In this document: piece by piece, positions 39,421 to 50,395 of the stretch
How the letters are laid out: each line of letters opens with the position of its first letter
Position numbering within the stretch: the stretch's first letter is position 1
Assembly (NCBI GenBank): GCA_023846275.1
Contig: JAIUJO010000289.1
Location: 186,001 to 250,000 of the forward strand
Source: Vanilla planifolia
Taxonomy: Eukaryota; Streptophyta; Magnoliopsida; Asparagales; Orchidaceae
Length of the DNA: 64,000 nt
Reading direction: 5' to 3'
Notes under the pieces: model-generated
Seen by the model: only the letters and a program-made list of their open reading frames with translations
Databases searched by the model: none
Told to the model about the DNA's origin: nothing
Made by a program: the position numbers and the translations under genes

Positions 39421-40640
39421 TTCATTTCTTGAACCAAATAGTCATCCTTAAGTACATATTCTATAAATATTGGCTCTGTGAAATATATAAATGCACTATG
39501 ACTACTTTCTTGATTAACATCTCTTAATATTAATTCCTTTGGATTTGAATCATGTTATGTCTAATCTTTAGGTAATTGATGAGTAATTTCTTCTTTTTTT
39601 TATTTTGTTCTTTGTGTTCATCCTCTTTCAAATCTAAGTTTTCTAAGGACTTTATCTCTTCATCTAAATTTTTATTATTTGTTGTGAATAGACTGATCAC
39701 AAATTACGTGCATTGATTCCTTTTGAGTATTTATATTATAAACCCTATACACTTTTGTGAGAGAAGAGTATCCTAAGAAAATTCCTATACTTGCTTTTTC
39801 ATCAAACTATTTAAGTTGGATCCTTCATTATTAAGAATGGTGCACTTATACCTAAAAATATGAAAGTAGATAACATTTACTCTCTTATTTTTAAATAATT
39901 CATAAAAGGGTTTCTTAAGTATTACCCTTAAGTTAATTCTATTTATTATATAACAAATAGTATTAATTGCCTCTAACCAAAAGTTTTCTAGCAGTTTGTA
40001 TTCGACCAACATTGTTTTACCCATCTCTACCAAAGTTCTTTTCTTTCTTTCTACAATCCTATTTTGTTGAGGTGTATAAGGATATGTAAATTGATGCCTT
40101 ATTCCCTTGCCCTAGCAATAATCATAGAAATCCCTATTCTTAAATTAACTACCATTATCACTTTGAATATAAATTAATTTGAGATTAGTTTGCTTTTTGA
40201 TCGCATTTATCAAATTAACAAAATTTTCAAATATATCACTTTTACTCTTGAGAAATACAACTAAAATATATTTAGAAAAATCATCAATATTCACAAATCT
40301 GTATTTCTTTTTGCCTAAACTCAAGGGTTGCATGGGCTTAAAAAGTCTAAGTAAACTATTTCTAAAGGTTTATTAGTGGTTAAGTCATTTTTTTGTTTAA
40401 AAGAAGATTTAACTTTCTTTCCTTTTTGGCATGATTCACACATTTTCAAATTAGTTTTGTTTGGTTTAGGAAGACCTCTAACTATAATCAACTTATATTC
40501 TTTAAGATTGAACAACCTACATGACCTAGTCTTTTATGCCATAAATTGTTCTTTTTTGCATGTGTAACAAAGCATTCTATTCCACTAGCTTCATGTTGAT
40601 CAAAGCTAATCACATAATTATCACTTTTTCTTTTACCAAC
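39421..40640 (-). pseudogene. Ty1/copia GAG-pre-integrase, integrase and linker, degraded
   Basis: The integrase inserts the cDNA copy into the host. From the right, the minus strand reads NLWHKRLGHV (GAG-pre-integrase), then IIVRGLPKPN and CESCQKGKKVKSSFKQKN, then NKPLEIVYLDFLSP. The core follows: KKKYRFVNIDDFSKY (first Asp), FLKSKSDIFENFVNLINAIKK, IQSDNGS (second Asp, 40,148-40,162), a stop near the DFYDYC motif, TPQQNRIVERKKRTLVEM (Glu present) and LLENFWLEAINTICYIINR at 39,960 or so. The DDE residues survive but stops and frameshifts separate them. The stretch 39,421-39,780 is the diverged integrase-RT linker with no clear motif. Confidence 0.88.
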
Positions 40641-40800
40641 CTACATATTATGAGTATGCATAGAGGATGAAATCTTGAATGCACAAGGAGGTAGCCCAAT
40701 TTTGGCTCCATATAATACCTTTGCATGTATTATTATAAAGTCCAAATTCTTATCTTTTCCTATAATTTACAACTACAACCTTGTGCTTGTTTGCATCTAA

Positions 40801-41295
40801 AATTGAGAGTGCTAAGTGTCATCTGATCGTGCATTTTTGCAATCGCACGTTGGAGATTACAACCACCTTTAAACAATGATCTTAATAAATCCAACTGTCT
40901 ATTTGATGAGCTGATCGAATAGTTACTATTTTATCCACTATAATCGATTGATATATTCGACGATTGTTATGTCGTTTGACTTCATCAGATGGCTATCTTT
41001 GTTTCTGTCATTTGAAATAATCTATCCCTAATTTGATGGCTCAGATCTCTTTTATTTGAATCATATGGTCTAGATTTAATCTCAATTTTATCATTGATTG
41101 ATCAAAAAATCTAGATCTTATCTAACTTGATCAAGTGACTGAGAACTAAGCAAGTTTGCTCCAATGGCTCTAGTCAATAAATAGCTCCAATGAATCCCTC
41201 TAATGGCTCTGATGAAATAAAACTAATAGATAATGAACTAGTCATTATTATTCCTTTGTAATAGCTATTTTTTAATAATATTTTAAAAAATAGTA
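40801..41295 (+). other. AT-rich segment, possible LTR U3 fragment
   Basis: No coding potential. On the + strand it has GATGGCTCAGATCT-like sequence and CAATAAATAGCTCC at about 41,175-41,188, the style of a plant LTR promoter, followed by near-repeats of CTCTAATGGCTCTGATG. It is cut at about 41,295 by the CA block. If it is an LTR it would be plus-oriented and unrelated to the minus element beside it. Termini were not found, so this is a weak call. Confidence 0.3.
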
Positions 41296-42510
41296 ACATA
41301 CAAGTGCATGCAAGCATGCAACACAAGCAAGAACACTCACAAGCACACACACAAAAGCATGCACAATCACATAAATACATACAGACATGCATGCACCAAC
41401 ACACATAGAAGAACACATTAACACATGAAGTACACACACATGTACATCTATAGGCACCCACACATAGACATATACACACTTGCACATATACTAACAAATA
41501 AATGCACAAGCATGCAAACATAAACACATGAACACACATGCAAATGCTCTCACACATGCACAAATGCACACATGCACACACATACACATAAATGTGCACA
41601 CATGCAAATGCATACACACATAAAAGCATATACACATATATGTATACACATGGACATATGAACACATGTACACATGCACACATGCACTCATGCATACATG
41701 CACACATGCACACATGCACACAAGCACACATGCACACACATAGGAGCATACACACACACATATTCAATCACACATGCAAACATAAGCACACACGCATGCA
41801 CACATACATTTATACATGCACAAATGAACATATGCGCACACACACATGCATGAACAAACACGCATGCACACACACAAAGACTTCCACATATGTGCACACA
41901 CAAACATTCTCAGACATGCACACACACACACAAACTTTCGAGCACATGCACAGCCATGTCGACACATACACAAGTATAGGGATACACACACACACACACA
42001 TTATATATATATATATATATATGCATGCACATGTACACATGTGCATGCCAAGAATATACACATCCACAAAGACATGCACACACATGTGCATACATGCATA
42101 GATACTGAAATAGGAATGCACACATGCACATGAACGCATATGCACACACACGTACACAATGCACATATGCACACACATACACTCACACATGCTAAAATAG
42201 ATGAACATATACGTGCACACACACACACATAGACATGCATCTGCATTCATACATGCATGCACACAAATCCACATATGCACCCTTATGCATATGCATACAT
42301 GAATACATATGCACACATACACACACAAATTTACCCTCATAGTCATACACCCACATATGGACATATGCACGTGCTTATACAAATGAATACACATGCATAC
42401 ATGCTTGCACACACACATACACACACACATGTGCATATAAGCACAAGCACTAATGCATACAAGTTTGCACAAAAATGATAACAACCTACACACAAATGTA
42501 CACATTGTTA
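41296..42510 (-). repeat. Isolated CA/CATG-rich block (1.2 kb)
   Basis: Same word set as the large arrays but with CA, CATG and CATA on the + strand, so the TG strand is minus. Both edges are abrupt against AT-rich DNA. It contains a (CA)n-(TA)n junction at about 41,983-42,022. It has the polarity of the right array, not the left, which places the polarity switch between 37,582 and 41,296. No convincing long match to either array was found by eye. Confidence 0.9.
42002..42022. repeat. (TA)n microsatellite, about 10 units
   Basis: TTATATATATATATATATATATG directly follows a (CA)n run inside the CA block. It is one of the few pure dinucleotide runs other than TG/CA in the window. Confidence 0.9.
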
Positions 42511-43373
42511 TATCATTTGAGGTGAACACAAAACCAAGACTAAGTTTATACTAATACTTTATTAAACTTAAAAGTTTTTTCAATGATCTAAAATTTTTAG
42601 AGTAAAAATTATTGCAATACAAATATTGAATGTAACTTAATGGCTCAACTTACTGACTTGGATCCAATGGTAATGATCTTTGTGGAGTGGCTAATCCACA
42701 TAGAACTTTATTTCTAAATCTTTATGGTTAGCTTGTTAAACCTTTAAATTCTTTACAATTGTGGTACATAGGATTTTTATTCTTCATGTACATATGAATT
42801 TAGTTTAAGTTGCATTTTATTTGAAGGCAATTAAGATTTTGAATATTTAATTTTTTTAATAAAAACTTTTATTATTTTAAAAAATAAAAAATAAAAAAAA
42901 TTCCTAAGCACCCCCAACTCTAAGCCCAAAGGGCTCGAGTTGAGTAGTCCAAAGGCAACACGGGCCTTGGGGGCCCACTGGCCAAGAACCCAACTGAAAT
43001 CGAGATAGGCCAAGCCTGAGTAATAGTTAAGTCAGGTTACTATTCTGGTCCTTAGATGAACCAATTCAGGGCATTATTTTAGACCTATTATTTAAATTAT
43101 GTAAGCCAGGTCTGGTTATACATCTTTTGTGCATGCTGGCAACTCAAATCATGACCTCTTGAGAATACAAGGAGGTAGCCAACCTTATTAGGTTGATAAT
43201 AATAAGTAATGAATACATTATTAGCCAAAAATAATTGAGAAGTTTTGTAATGTGGTACTAAAAATAAGCTTTGACAAACTTGAGATCTCTAGTCTAACCA
43301 TTTATGCATTTTAATGTTCACATTGACCAGTTAATGCCCATATTTATTAATAGTATTTTGTTTTCAGTTGTTC
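42511..43373. other. AT-rich non-coding spacer with a GC-rich patch
   Basis: No gene seen. A/T-homopolymer-rich sequence at 42,840-42,900 is followed by a GC-richer patch at 42,905-43,010 containing AGCCCAAAGGGCT and GGGCCTTGGGGGCCC. At 43,130-43,200 the minus strand reads CTTGTATTCTCAAGAGGTCATGATTTGAGTTG, which resembles a decayed tRNA B-box region, so a SINE remnant is possible. The boundaries and A-tail were not resolved. Confidence 0.4.
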
Positions 43374-43409
43374 ATCCATAATGCTTAATTGATCCATAAT
43401 GCTTAATTG
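43374..43409. repeat. 18-bp perfect tandem duplication
   Basis: ATCCATAATGCTTAATTG is present at 43,374-43,391 and again at 43,392-43,409 with no mismatch. It lies upstream of the plus-strand copia LTR. Confidence 0.95.
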
Positions 43410-43559
43410 AATGCCTGAGATTCTTTCTACCTTTGTAAACAGTAACCTCATCATCATTATTGTTCATCTAGTTTTTGAATCCAATGCTACATATCTTATC
43501 TCACTATGATTAAATGTAGACGCTCTCTTTATCATTTAAGCTAATCTGATGGCTATTAC

Positions 43560-44258
43560 TTCATTTGTTCATGTAATTGGATGGTAGTCGTACTATCTTC
43601 TCTACTGTAATGTCTAAGTTTTTGAAAAGAAAATTCTAGCCATTAGGGAGTTATTTTTGGTGTTTTAAATTATAAATAAGGATCATTTACCAAACATAAA
43701 TACTATTGAATCAAGCTTAAAAATTATCATAAAAGTCGAATTAAAGTCCAAACTATGAGCAACAAATTTCTAAAAATTATGGAAGTTACATATTTTTTTC
43801 AGTCTCTATTTCTCTATTTCTATTTATAATCATTTTTATATCTTCTAGTAACATCACTTCATTCATTAGTATTGCCACTCTTATTTAAAGAATTAATGTG
43901 TAAAGATTTTGTAATTAAAAAGTTATAAAGTTTTAAATTTTATTGAATAACCTAAATTTTTCTTATTTTGGTGTCTCATTAGAGCATTGGTGTGTATTTG
44001 GTTTACCCTTACCAACTTTTGACAAAAAAGAGTGGTTAGTTGAAGCTTGATAAGGGATGGATGTAGGCATAAGTTTTGGCCAAACCACCTAAAAGATCTT
44101 GTGTGCATTTTTTTTATTATTAAGAAATTTTATTTTGTTGATAAAAGAAAAATATTTTAAGCTTAAAAGTTTTTTTCTTCTAGTCATTGGAATCAAAAAA
44201 ATTTGTTAGACGCACAATTCACCCTTCTCATTCATTTTGCCTCACATGTTCTTCAACA
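43560..44258 (+). mobile_element. 5' LTR of the plus-strand Ty1/copia element (left end unresolved)
   Basis: The right end is clear: LTR sequence ends TTCTTCAACA at 44,258, then AG and the primer-binding site. The R/U5 part has features common in plant copia LTRs, such as GGATGTAGGC followed by GGCCAAACCACC at about 44,060-44,090, a TTGTGTGCATTT run at about 44,098, and CAATTCACCC at about 44,215. A TATAAATA box at 43,671 gives a U3/R border. The left end, expected to be a TG, could not be fixed; the U3 may extend to 43.4 kb. Confidence 0.6.
43671..43678 (+). promoter_or_regulatory. TATA box of the 5' LTR
   Basis: TATAAATA followed by AGGATCA, about 590 bases upstream of the primer-binding site, the expected place for the LTR promoter. 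The element it served is dead. Confidence 0.5.
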
Positions 44259-44260
44259 AG

Positions 44261-44272
44261 TGGTATTAGAGT
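44261..44272 (+). other. Primer-binding site (initiator tRNA-Met), mutated
   Basis: TGGTATTAGAGT differs from the copia consensus TGGTATCAGAGC at two positions, both C-to-T. It lies two bases after the LTR end and about 45 bases before the gag ATG, the standard spacing. It fixes the LTR boundary and the element's orientation. Confidence 0.85.
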
Positions 44273-44315
44273 AAGGTTTCTATAAAAAGAAAGAGCTTTT
44301 TAAGATAAGATCCTT

Positions 44316-45620
44316 ATGGCTCTATGTTGTGTTGAAGACAATGCATTTTTATCCAAGGGAGATTCATCACATCAACCACCTTTTTAAAGGTGAGTTTTAC
44401 CTCTATTGGAAGAATCATATGTGTTTATTTTTAGAATCCATTGATTTTGAAATTTTGAATGTTGTTGAAAATATGGTTAAGATTAAAATTAAGGTTGTTT
44501 ATGGAGAAGAAGTGAGAAAATCTTTATGTGAACTCAATGCAAAAAAACATAAAGTACAACTTAATTCTCGTGTTATGAATATTTTTTTGTTATGGTTTGG
44601 GTGCCTCTGAATATAATTGGATCATGAACTTAAAAATAGCACATGAAATTTAGTTTAAACTTGAAGTTACCTATGAGAGTACATCTTGACTTAAAAAGAA
44701 TTAAATCAACATGCTCATTCATAAACTTGAATTATTTTGAATGAATTTAGATGAAAGTATTAAGGTTATGTTTATGAGATTTCCAAATATTATTAATGGT
44801 TTGTCTAATATTGGCAATGAGGTTTCTATTGGTGAATATGTAAGGGTGATTTTATGAGTTCTTCCTCAACAATATGTCCCATTAATGACAACATTACAAG
44901 CAATAAAAAATATTTTGAATATGCCATTAGATGAGTTATGAGGTGAGCTTTTGACAAATGAAATTGAGCTTGCAAGAAAAGGGGATGAAGAACTTGTGAT
45001 TGAAAAAGAGAAGAAAAAGAAGAAGGATGAAAAATAGTATTTGTAGCTAACTCCTCTATAGACTCAGATTTCTTAATCTCAAGTGAAGTAGTAGTTATCT
45101 CAAAAAGTTTATCTAGATTATGTAAAAAAAGAAATACAGCTAAACTCTTTATGAATAATAAGAAACAAAAGGGGAAAATGGTTGCCATGAAGAAATAATT
45201 TTTTATGAATGTAGATTTTTTGAGAATACAATGCCAAATTGTCTTAACTACAAGGAGAGAGTAGAAAATTTTCAAAACTAAAAGAAGAACAAGAAAGCAT
45301 TGAAGATATCTTGGGATGATTTAGATAGTTCTTCTTCTTGTGATGAAGATAAGAAAGAGATTTTGATTTGTCTTGTGGCCAAAGATGATTTTCCAATTGA
45401 AATATTAAAAGATGAGGTATGTTCCTCTTCTTCCTTTTCTTTATCTTCTTCTATTATTGATGATGAAGAATAATATATTAGTGTTTGCAAAAAGTATAAA
45501 AAATTAGTTTCTAAATACTTTAAATTGAAATAAGAGAGAAAATTATTTAGGCATGTGTGAACACTTGAATGAGCTGAATGTTAGTTACATACATAAGATT
45601 AAGATTGAGAGAGATAAAAA
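44316..45620 (+). pseudogene. copia gag, degraded
   Basis: gag packages the retroelement RNA. Translation from the ATG at 44,316 gives MALCCVEDNAFLSKGD, then after a frameshift near 44,382 FKGEFYLYWKNHMCLFLE, matching the copia FNGENYxYWKxRMxxF core. Later readable pieces are INMLIHKLE, MNLDESIKVMFMRFPNIING, GLSNIGNEVS, and LPLDEL-type sequence (MPLDEL, then GELLTNEIELARK) near 44,930. A decayed zinc knuckle is seen at 45,180-45,250: FYECRFFENTMPNCLNYK, lacking the first Cys and the His of CX2CX4HX4C. A Ser/Asp-rich spacer follows (ISWDDLDSSSSCDEDKKE). Multiple stops. Confidence 0.85.
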
Positions 45621-45950
45621 AGAGTTTATTATTTTAAAAACACATGCTTAGTGAAAGAGCTAAATAATTCAATGAATTCACATGATCATAGTAGGAATTC
45701 ATTTGGATATGCTAAAAAACTACAAATTCTTTTACTTAAAATGTCGTTTGTAATTATTGCATGAGATTTGGATATATTTCTACTTATTGTAGATTTAAAA
45801 ATATTGTTAATAGTATGTCTTCTAAATATATATGGATTATAAATGATAGTTCAATGAATAATCAAGTTAAGACATGTAGACCCAAAAAAGGTTTGGCTCC
45901 TAAAAACTAATGGTTGATTTCTATTATGGGCATGTCTTCCTTTAAGGACT
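45621..45950 (+). pseudogene. Remnant between gag and protease
   Basis: AT-rich sequence with short open pieces in changing frames (LVKELNNSMNSHDHSRNS, FGYAKKLQ). By position this is the gag-protease linker, but I recognise no domain in it. Confidence 0.45.
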
Positions 45951-46600
45951 GAGGGGGATATATGGTACTTAGATAATGGATGCTCAGGACACAGACAAGA
46001 GATGCCTCTTTATTCATCCACTTGAAGTCTTATGATGGTGGTGAAGTTACTTTTGACAACATCTCCAAGAAGAAAGTTATTATAATTGAAATTGTAGGCA
46101 GCACACACACTTCTATGAGAAAGATCATTCTTTTTCAAGACTTAAGATACAATCTTCTTAGTATGACAAAATTATGTGATTCAAATTTTAATTTTTTATT
46201 TAACAAAAATGAAAACATTATTAGTAAAGATAATGTTTCACATATCATTGGAAGAAAAAAAGATGATACATATGCTTTAGTTTTGCGCATGGTTAAGAAC
46301 AATGGTTTATAATGCCTTATAATACATGATAATAATTACGTATTATGACAAAAGAGATTTTGTCATTTAAGAAAAACTTTTTTTGGAAAGATTTTAAAGT
46401 TTGATCTAGTTAGAGCTTTGCCAAACCTTCATTGGTGATTTCATAAATTATGTCACCAATAAGATTAGGAAAACAAACAAAAGAGAGCTTTAAGCCACTT
46501 AAAGACATTACAATTAGAAAACCATTAGAAATTATTCAATTAGACCTATTTGTTCCTATTCATCTAGAGAGTCTTGGTAGAAGCAAATATGGGTTGGTTG
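45951..46600 (+). pseudogene. copia protease, GAG-pre-integrase and integrase start, degraded
   Basis: WYLDNGCSGH at 45,963-45,992 is the copia aspartic-protease box (usually W-x-x-DSGCS-x-H) with DSG changed to DNG. After a frame change the rest is open from about 45,980 to 46,310: HLKSYDGGEVTFDNISKKK, then LFQDLRYNLLSMTKLC, matching the protease C-terminal part. The GAG-pre-integrase region is poor (LELCQTFI-like pieces). GKQTKESFKPLKDITIRKP, LEIIQLDLFVP and SLGRSKYGLVV lead into integrase, where the CA array cuts it before the first catalytic Asp. Confidence 0.87.
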
Positions 46601-49529
46601 TGCATCTGCATGTACAACCACACATACACACCTGAATGTGATTGCACACACAAGCACCCACACATAAACCCACATTCATACACACACACATACTCACAAA
46701 CATATGAAAATGCACACACACACTCATGCATAAAACACACAATCATACATGCACACATGCAAACACATGAAGCATACATATGCTTGCACATACACACATG
46801 CACATGCACACACACCTACACACCCATACAGATGCGCACATGCATGCACAACCATGCACACACATACACACAACTGCACATACATGGGCATATACGCACA
46901 CACGTAGCACAGTCACATGCACACACTCAAAAGTGCACACTTGCACACACGCACACATGCACCCACAAAAACATATGCCCACACACAGAGACACACATGC
47001 ATGGACACACACACTCAAATGCACATGCATGCACCCACACCCACATGCACACACACACAAGCACACAAGCACATAAGCATGAGTCCACATACATACAAAA
47101 GTGCATACATGTGCACACACATACACACACACACACACCCACCCACTTACACACATATACAAACATACTCACACACACATGTACATAGATGTATACACAC
47201 ACACACACACTCCTACACACACATGTACATACATATATATGCACACACACACAACCATAGGCATGTACATGCACTTGTACACACACTAATACTCACACAC
47301 ATGCACACACACACATCCAAAAACATGCATATAAACATTAACACACACACATGGATGAATGCATGCACTAACACATGCACACATGGACAGTAGCTTGCAC
47401 ATACATGCTAATAATTAGCAAAAACATGCACACACACACACACATGTACACATTCACACACACACACACACACACCTATGCTTGCACACACATGCATACA
47501 CACATATGCACAAAAATGCTTGGACATGTTCACATGCACCCACACACAGAACAATCGCATGCACCTAGCACATACACAACACACACATGCACACACACAA
47601 ATGCATAAATGCACACAAGGTCACACACACATCAGAACTTTTACAAAAACAATCATGCAAACACACACTTTTATGTACACATGTACGCTTAAACACACAC
47701 ATACCCACACAACACATGCTTACTTGAATGCACACTCGCACACATGTTTGAATGCAGACACAAATGCATGCACACATGGATGAACCTACATGCATACATA
47801 AGAACACATGAACAAATAAGTAAACATACATGTACAACCACACACACACACTCACACACACGCACCCACACGCACACTAACACCCACACAGACATGCTCA
47901 TAAACACATGCATATGCACACGAGCACACACACTCAAAAACAAAAGCATAGACACACACACATACGCTCAAGCACACATGCACACACACTTACACAAAAA
48001 TGTACATACATGCAAATGTTCACACATGCAAATAGACACACACATATATGCACACACAAGCACACACACACACACACACAAGCACACAAATGCAAACACA
48101 AACACACATACACACACATACATTCACACACATGCATGCATATACACATCCATGCATCCATAAACATATGCACATCAAAATCCATATGAAAAGGTGCACA
48201 CACAGAAAAATACATACTGCACACATGAATGCACAAATACATCTACACACAAGCATGCATGCACACACCCACATCTATGCATGAACACATGCATACACAT
48301 GTACTCACACATGCTCACACACACACACACATGTACAAACGCTCACATGCAAGCACACACACAAGTACTCACATACACAAGTACTCACATAGTCACACAT
48401 TCCTACACATGCACACACATGCACATGCATACACATGTACTACATGCACATGTACACATGCACTTGCATATGCACACACAGACAAAAGAAATAGGCACAC
48501 AAAGATGCACACATCTATGCATGCACATGCATATAGATGCACACACCTATGCATAGGTACTACATGCACACCTACATAAGAAAAAACATGCATACACATG
48601 TGTGCACTTATGCACAAACACATATGCCTACAAACATCAATACACATGCCCACACATGCACACACATATATAGGCACACATGTGCACAAAGCACACAAAC
48701 ATGCACGCACACACACACATGGATGAACACATACATAAGCACAAGCACATACATATGCATAGACACACCTGCATAGTAACACATGCATTTATGTGCACAT
48801 GCACACATGCACACACAATCACATAGACTCGTGCAGTGGTGCACATACACACACATGAACACACACACACACACAAATACATACACAAACACATATAGAC
48901 ACATGCACTCACTCACACATACATAGGCACACACACATACAAAAATAGACAGAAATGCACAAACATAAACAAACACACATCCACACACATGGTTGGTCAC
49001 AAAAATACACACATGCAAACATACAAGAATAAATACACACACACTTCCATATAGGCACACACACACATACATGCATACAAACACATATGCACCTACATAC
49101 ACTCATACAAGCACACAAATATGTGTACACTCACACACTCCCTCAAGCACATGCACCTACACAGGTACACATACTTGTACACATACATATACATACGCAC
49201 ACAAGCACCTGTGCACACACATGATCATGAATACACATACGCACTTCCACACATACACATATATGCACTCTCTTATACAGATGCTCACAAGCACACACAC
49301 ATACACATTAACACACATGCATATTAAAAAGCAAAAATACACACTCACACATGCATGCACACGCATGAACATACAAATGCAAAAACACACACACACATAT
49401 GCATGCACACACACACATACACACACTTGTGCATGAACGCATCCATGCATCCACACATGCACACAAACACAAGAACACAAAGACATAGTGCACATAAATA
49501 CACACATGCATGCATGCACATATGCACAC

Positions 49530-49571
49530 ACATGCACATAAGTACACACATGCACATAAGTACACACATGC
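49530..49571. repeat. 18-bp tandem duplication in the CA array
   Basis: ACATGCACATAAGTACAC occurs at 49,530 and 49,548 with no mismatch and a partial third start at 49,566. Confidence 0.85.
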
Positions 49572-50343
49572 TTGCATACATATACACAAACAAATAAAAA
49601 AGATGACCACACTCTCATAAAAATACACACACTTACACACATGCACACACACACCTATACATGCACTACACATATTCTAACACCAATACACACACACCCC
49701 TACACCAATGCATACACAAGCATGCACACACATATACACTTGTATTAACACATGCACATACACAAGCACACATAAACACAATAAGACACATACACATATG
49801 TGCATAGACATGCACATAGACTAACACAAATAAGCGTGCACACACACACATGCACATAGACATATACAAACATGCAAACACAAAGCTACACTCGTACACA
49901 CATGCACGAATGTAAATGCAACCGCACACATGCATATGCATGTGAGCACTCACACAAGAACACACATTAATACACATACACACATGTGTGAGTACAAACA
50001 CACACACACACATATCGACATGCACACACGTGCATGCATGCATGCACAAAACATTAACACTTGTGCATACACAACCACACTTGCACATAAAAAGAATAGC
50101 ACACACACACAAAATGGTGTATGCACACAAAAAATCACATGCACTAGTACACACAAGTGTGCATGCGCATGCAAGCATGGAGACATGCATAGGATTGCAC
50201 ACCTACATGCACACATTCATGCACCCACTCATATATGGAAGGACACACATAAGTGCACACATGCATGCACACATATCCGCACATTCATGCATAAACATTA
50301 GCACAAACATACATGGACACACTTTCATACACACACACACACA

Positions 50344-50395
50344 CTTGCACACTTAAGCACACACACACACTTGCACACTTAAGCACACACACTTA
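50344..50395. repeat. 26-bp tandem duplication in the CA array
   Basis: CTTGCACACTTAAGCACACA occurs at 50,344 and again at 50,370 (period 26). The CTTAAG word is rare in the array, so the match is not background. Confidence 0.9.

Larger units (their letters stand above)
37583..40800 (-). mobile_element. Truncated Ty1/copia retrotransposon: pol plus partial 3' LTR
   Basis: Read on the minus strand from 40,640 downwards, the order is GAG-pre-integrase, integrase, reverse transcriptase, RNase H, polypurine tract, start of 3' LTR. This is the copia gene order. gag, most or all of protease and the 5' LTR are missing, and the 3' LTR is cut after about 180 bases where the TG array begins. Every domain carries stops or frame changes, so the element is dead. 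It is not the other half of the plus-strand element at 43.6-46.6 kb: the two overlap at the GAG-pre-integrase to integrase region and differ there (SFKQKNDLTTNKPLEIVYLD against SFKPLKDITIRKPLEIIQLD). Confidence 0.9.
44261..46600 (+). mobile_element. Truncated Ty1/copia element: PBS, gag, protease, integrase start
   Basis: Plus-strand order is primer-binding site, gag, zinc knuckle, protease, GAG-pre-integrase and the first residues of integrase (SLGRSKYGLVV). The last recognisable codons are GGG TTG GTT G at 46,591-46,600, where CA-array sequence starts without a transition. Reverse transcriptase, RNase H and the 3' LTR are absent. The gag spacer with its acidic-serine stretch and the motif style resemble the SIRE/Maximus group of plant copia, an inference from memory of the family. 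Frameshifts and stops run throughout. Confidence 0.85.

Noticed and set aside
37583..46600. The two copia fragments as halves of one element split by an inversion
   Set aside because: Both contain the GAG-pre-integrase to integrase start, with different sequences there, so they are two copies of related elements.
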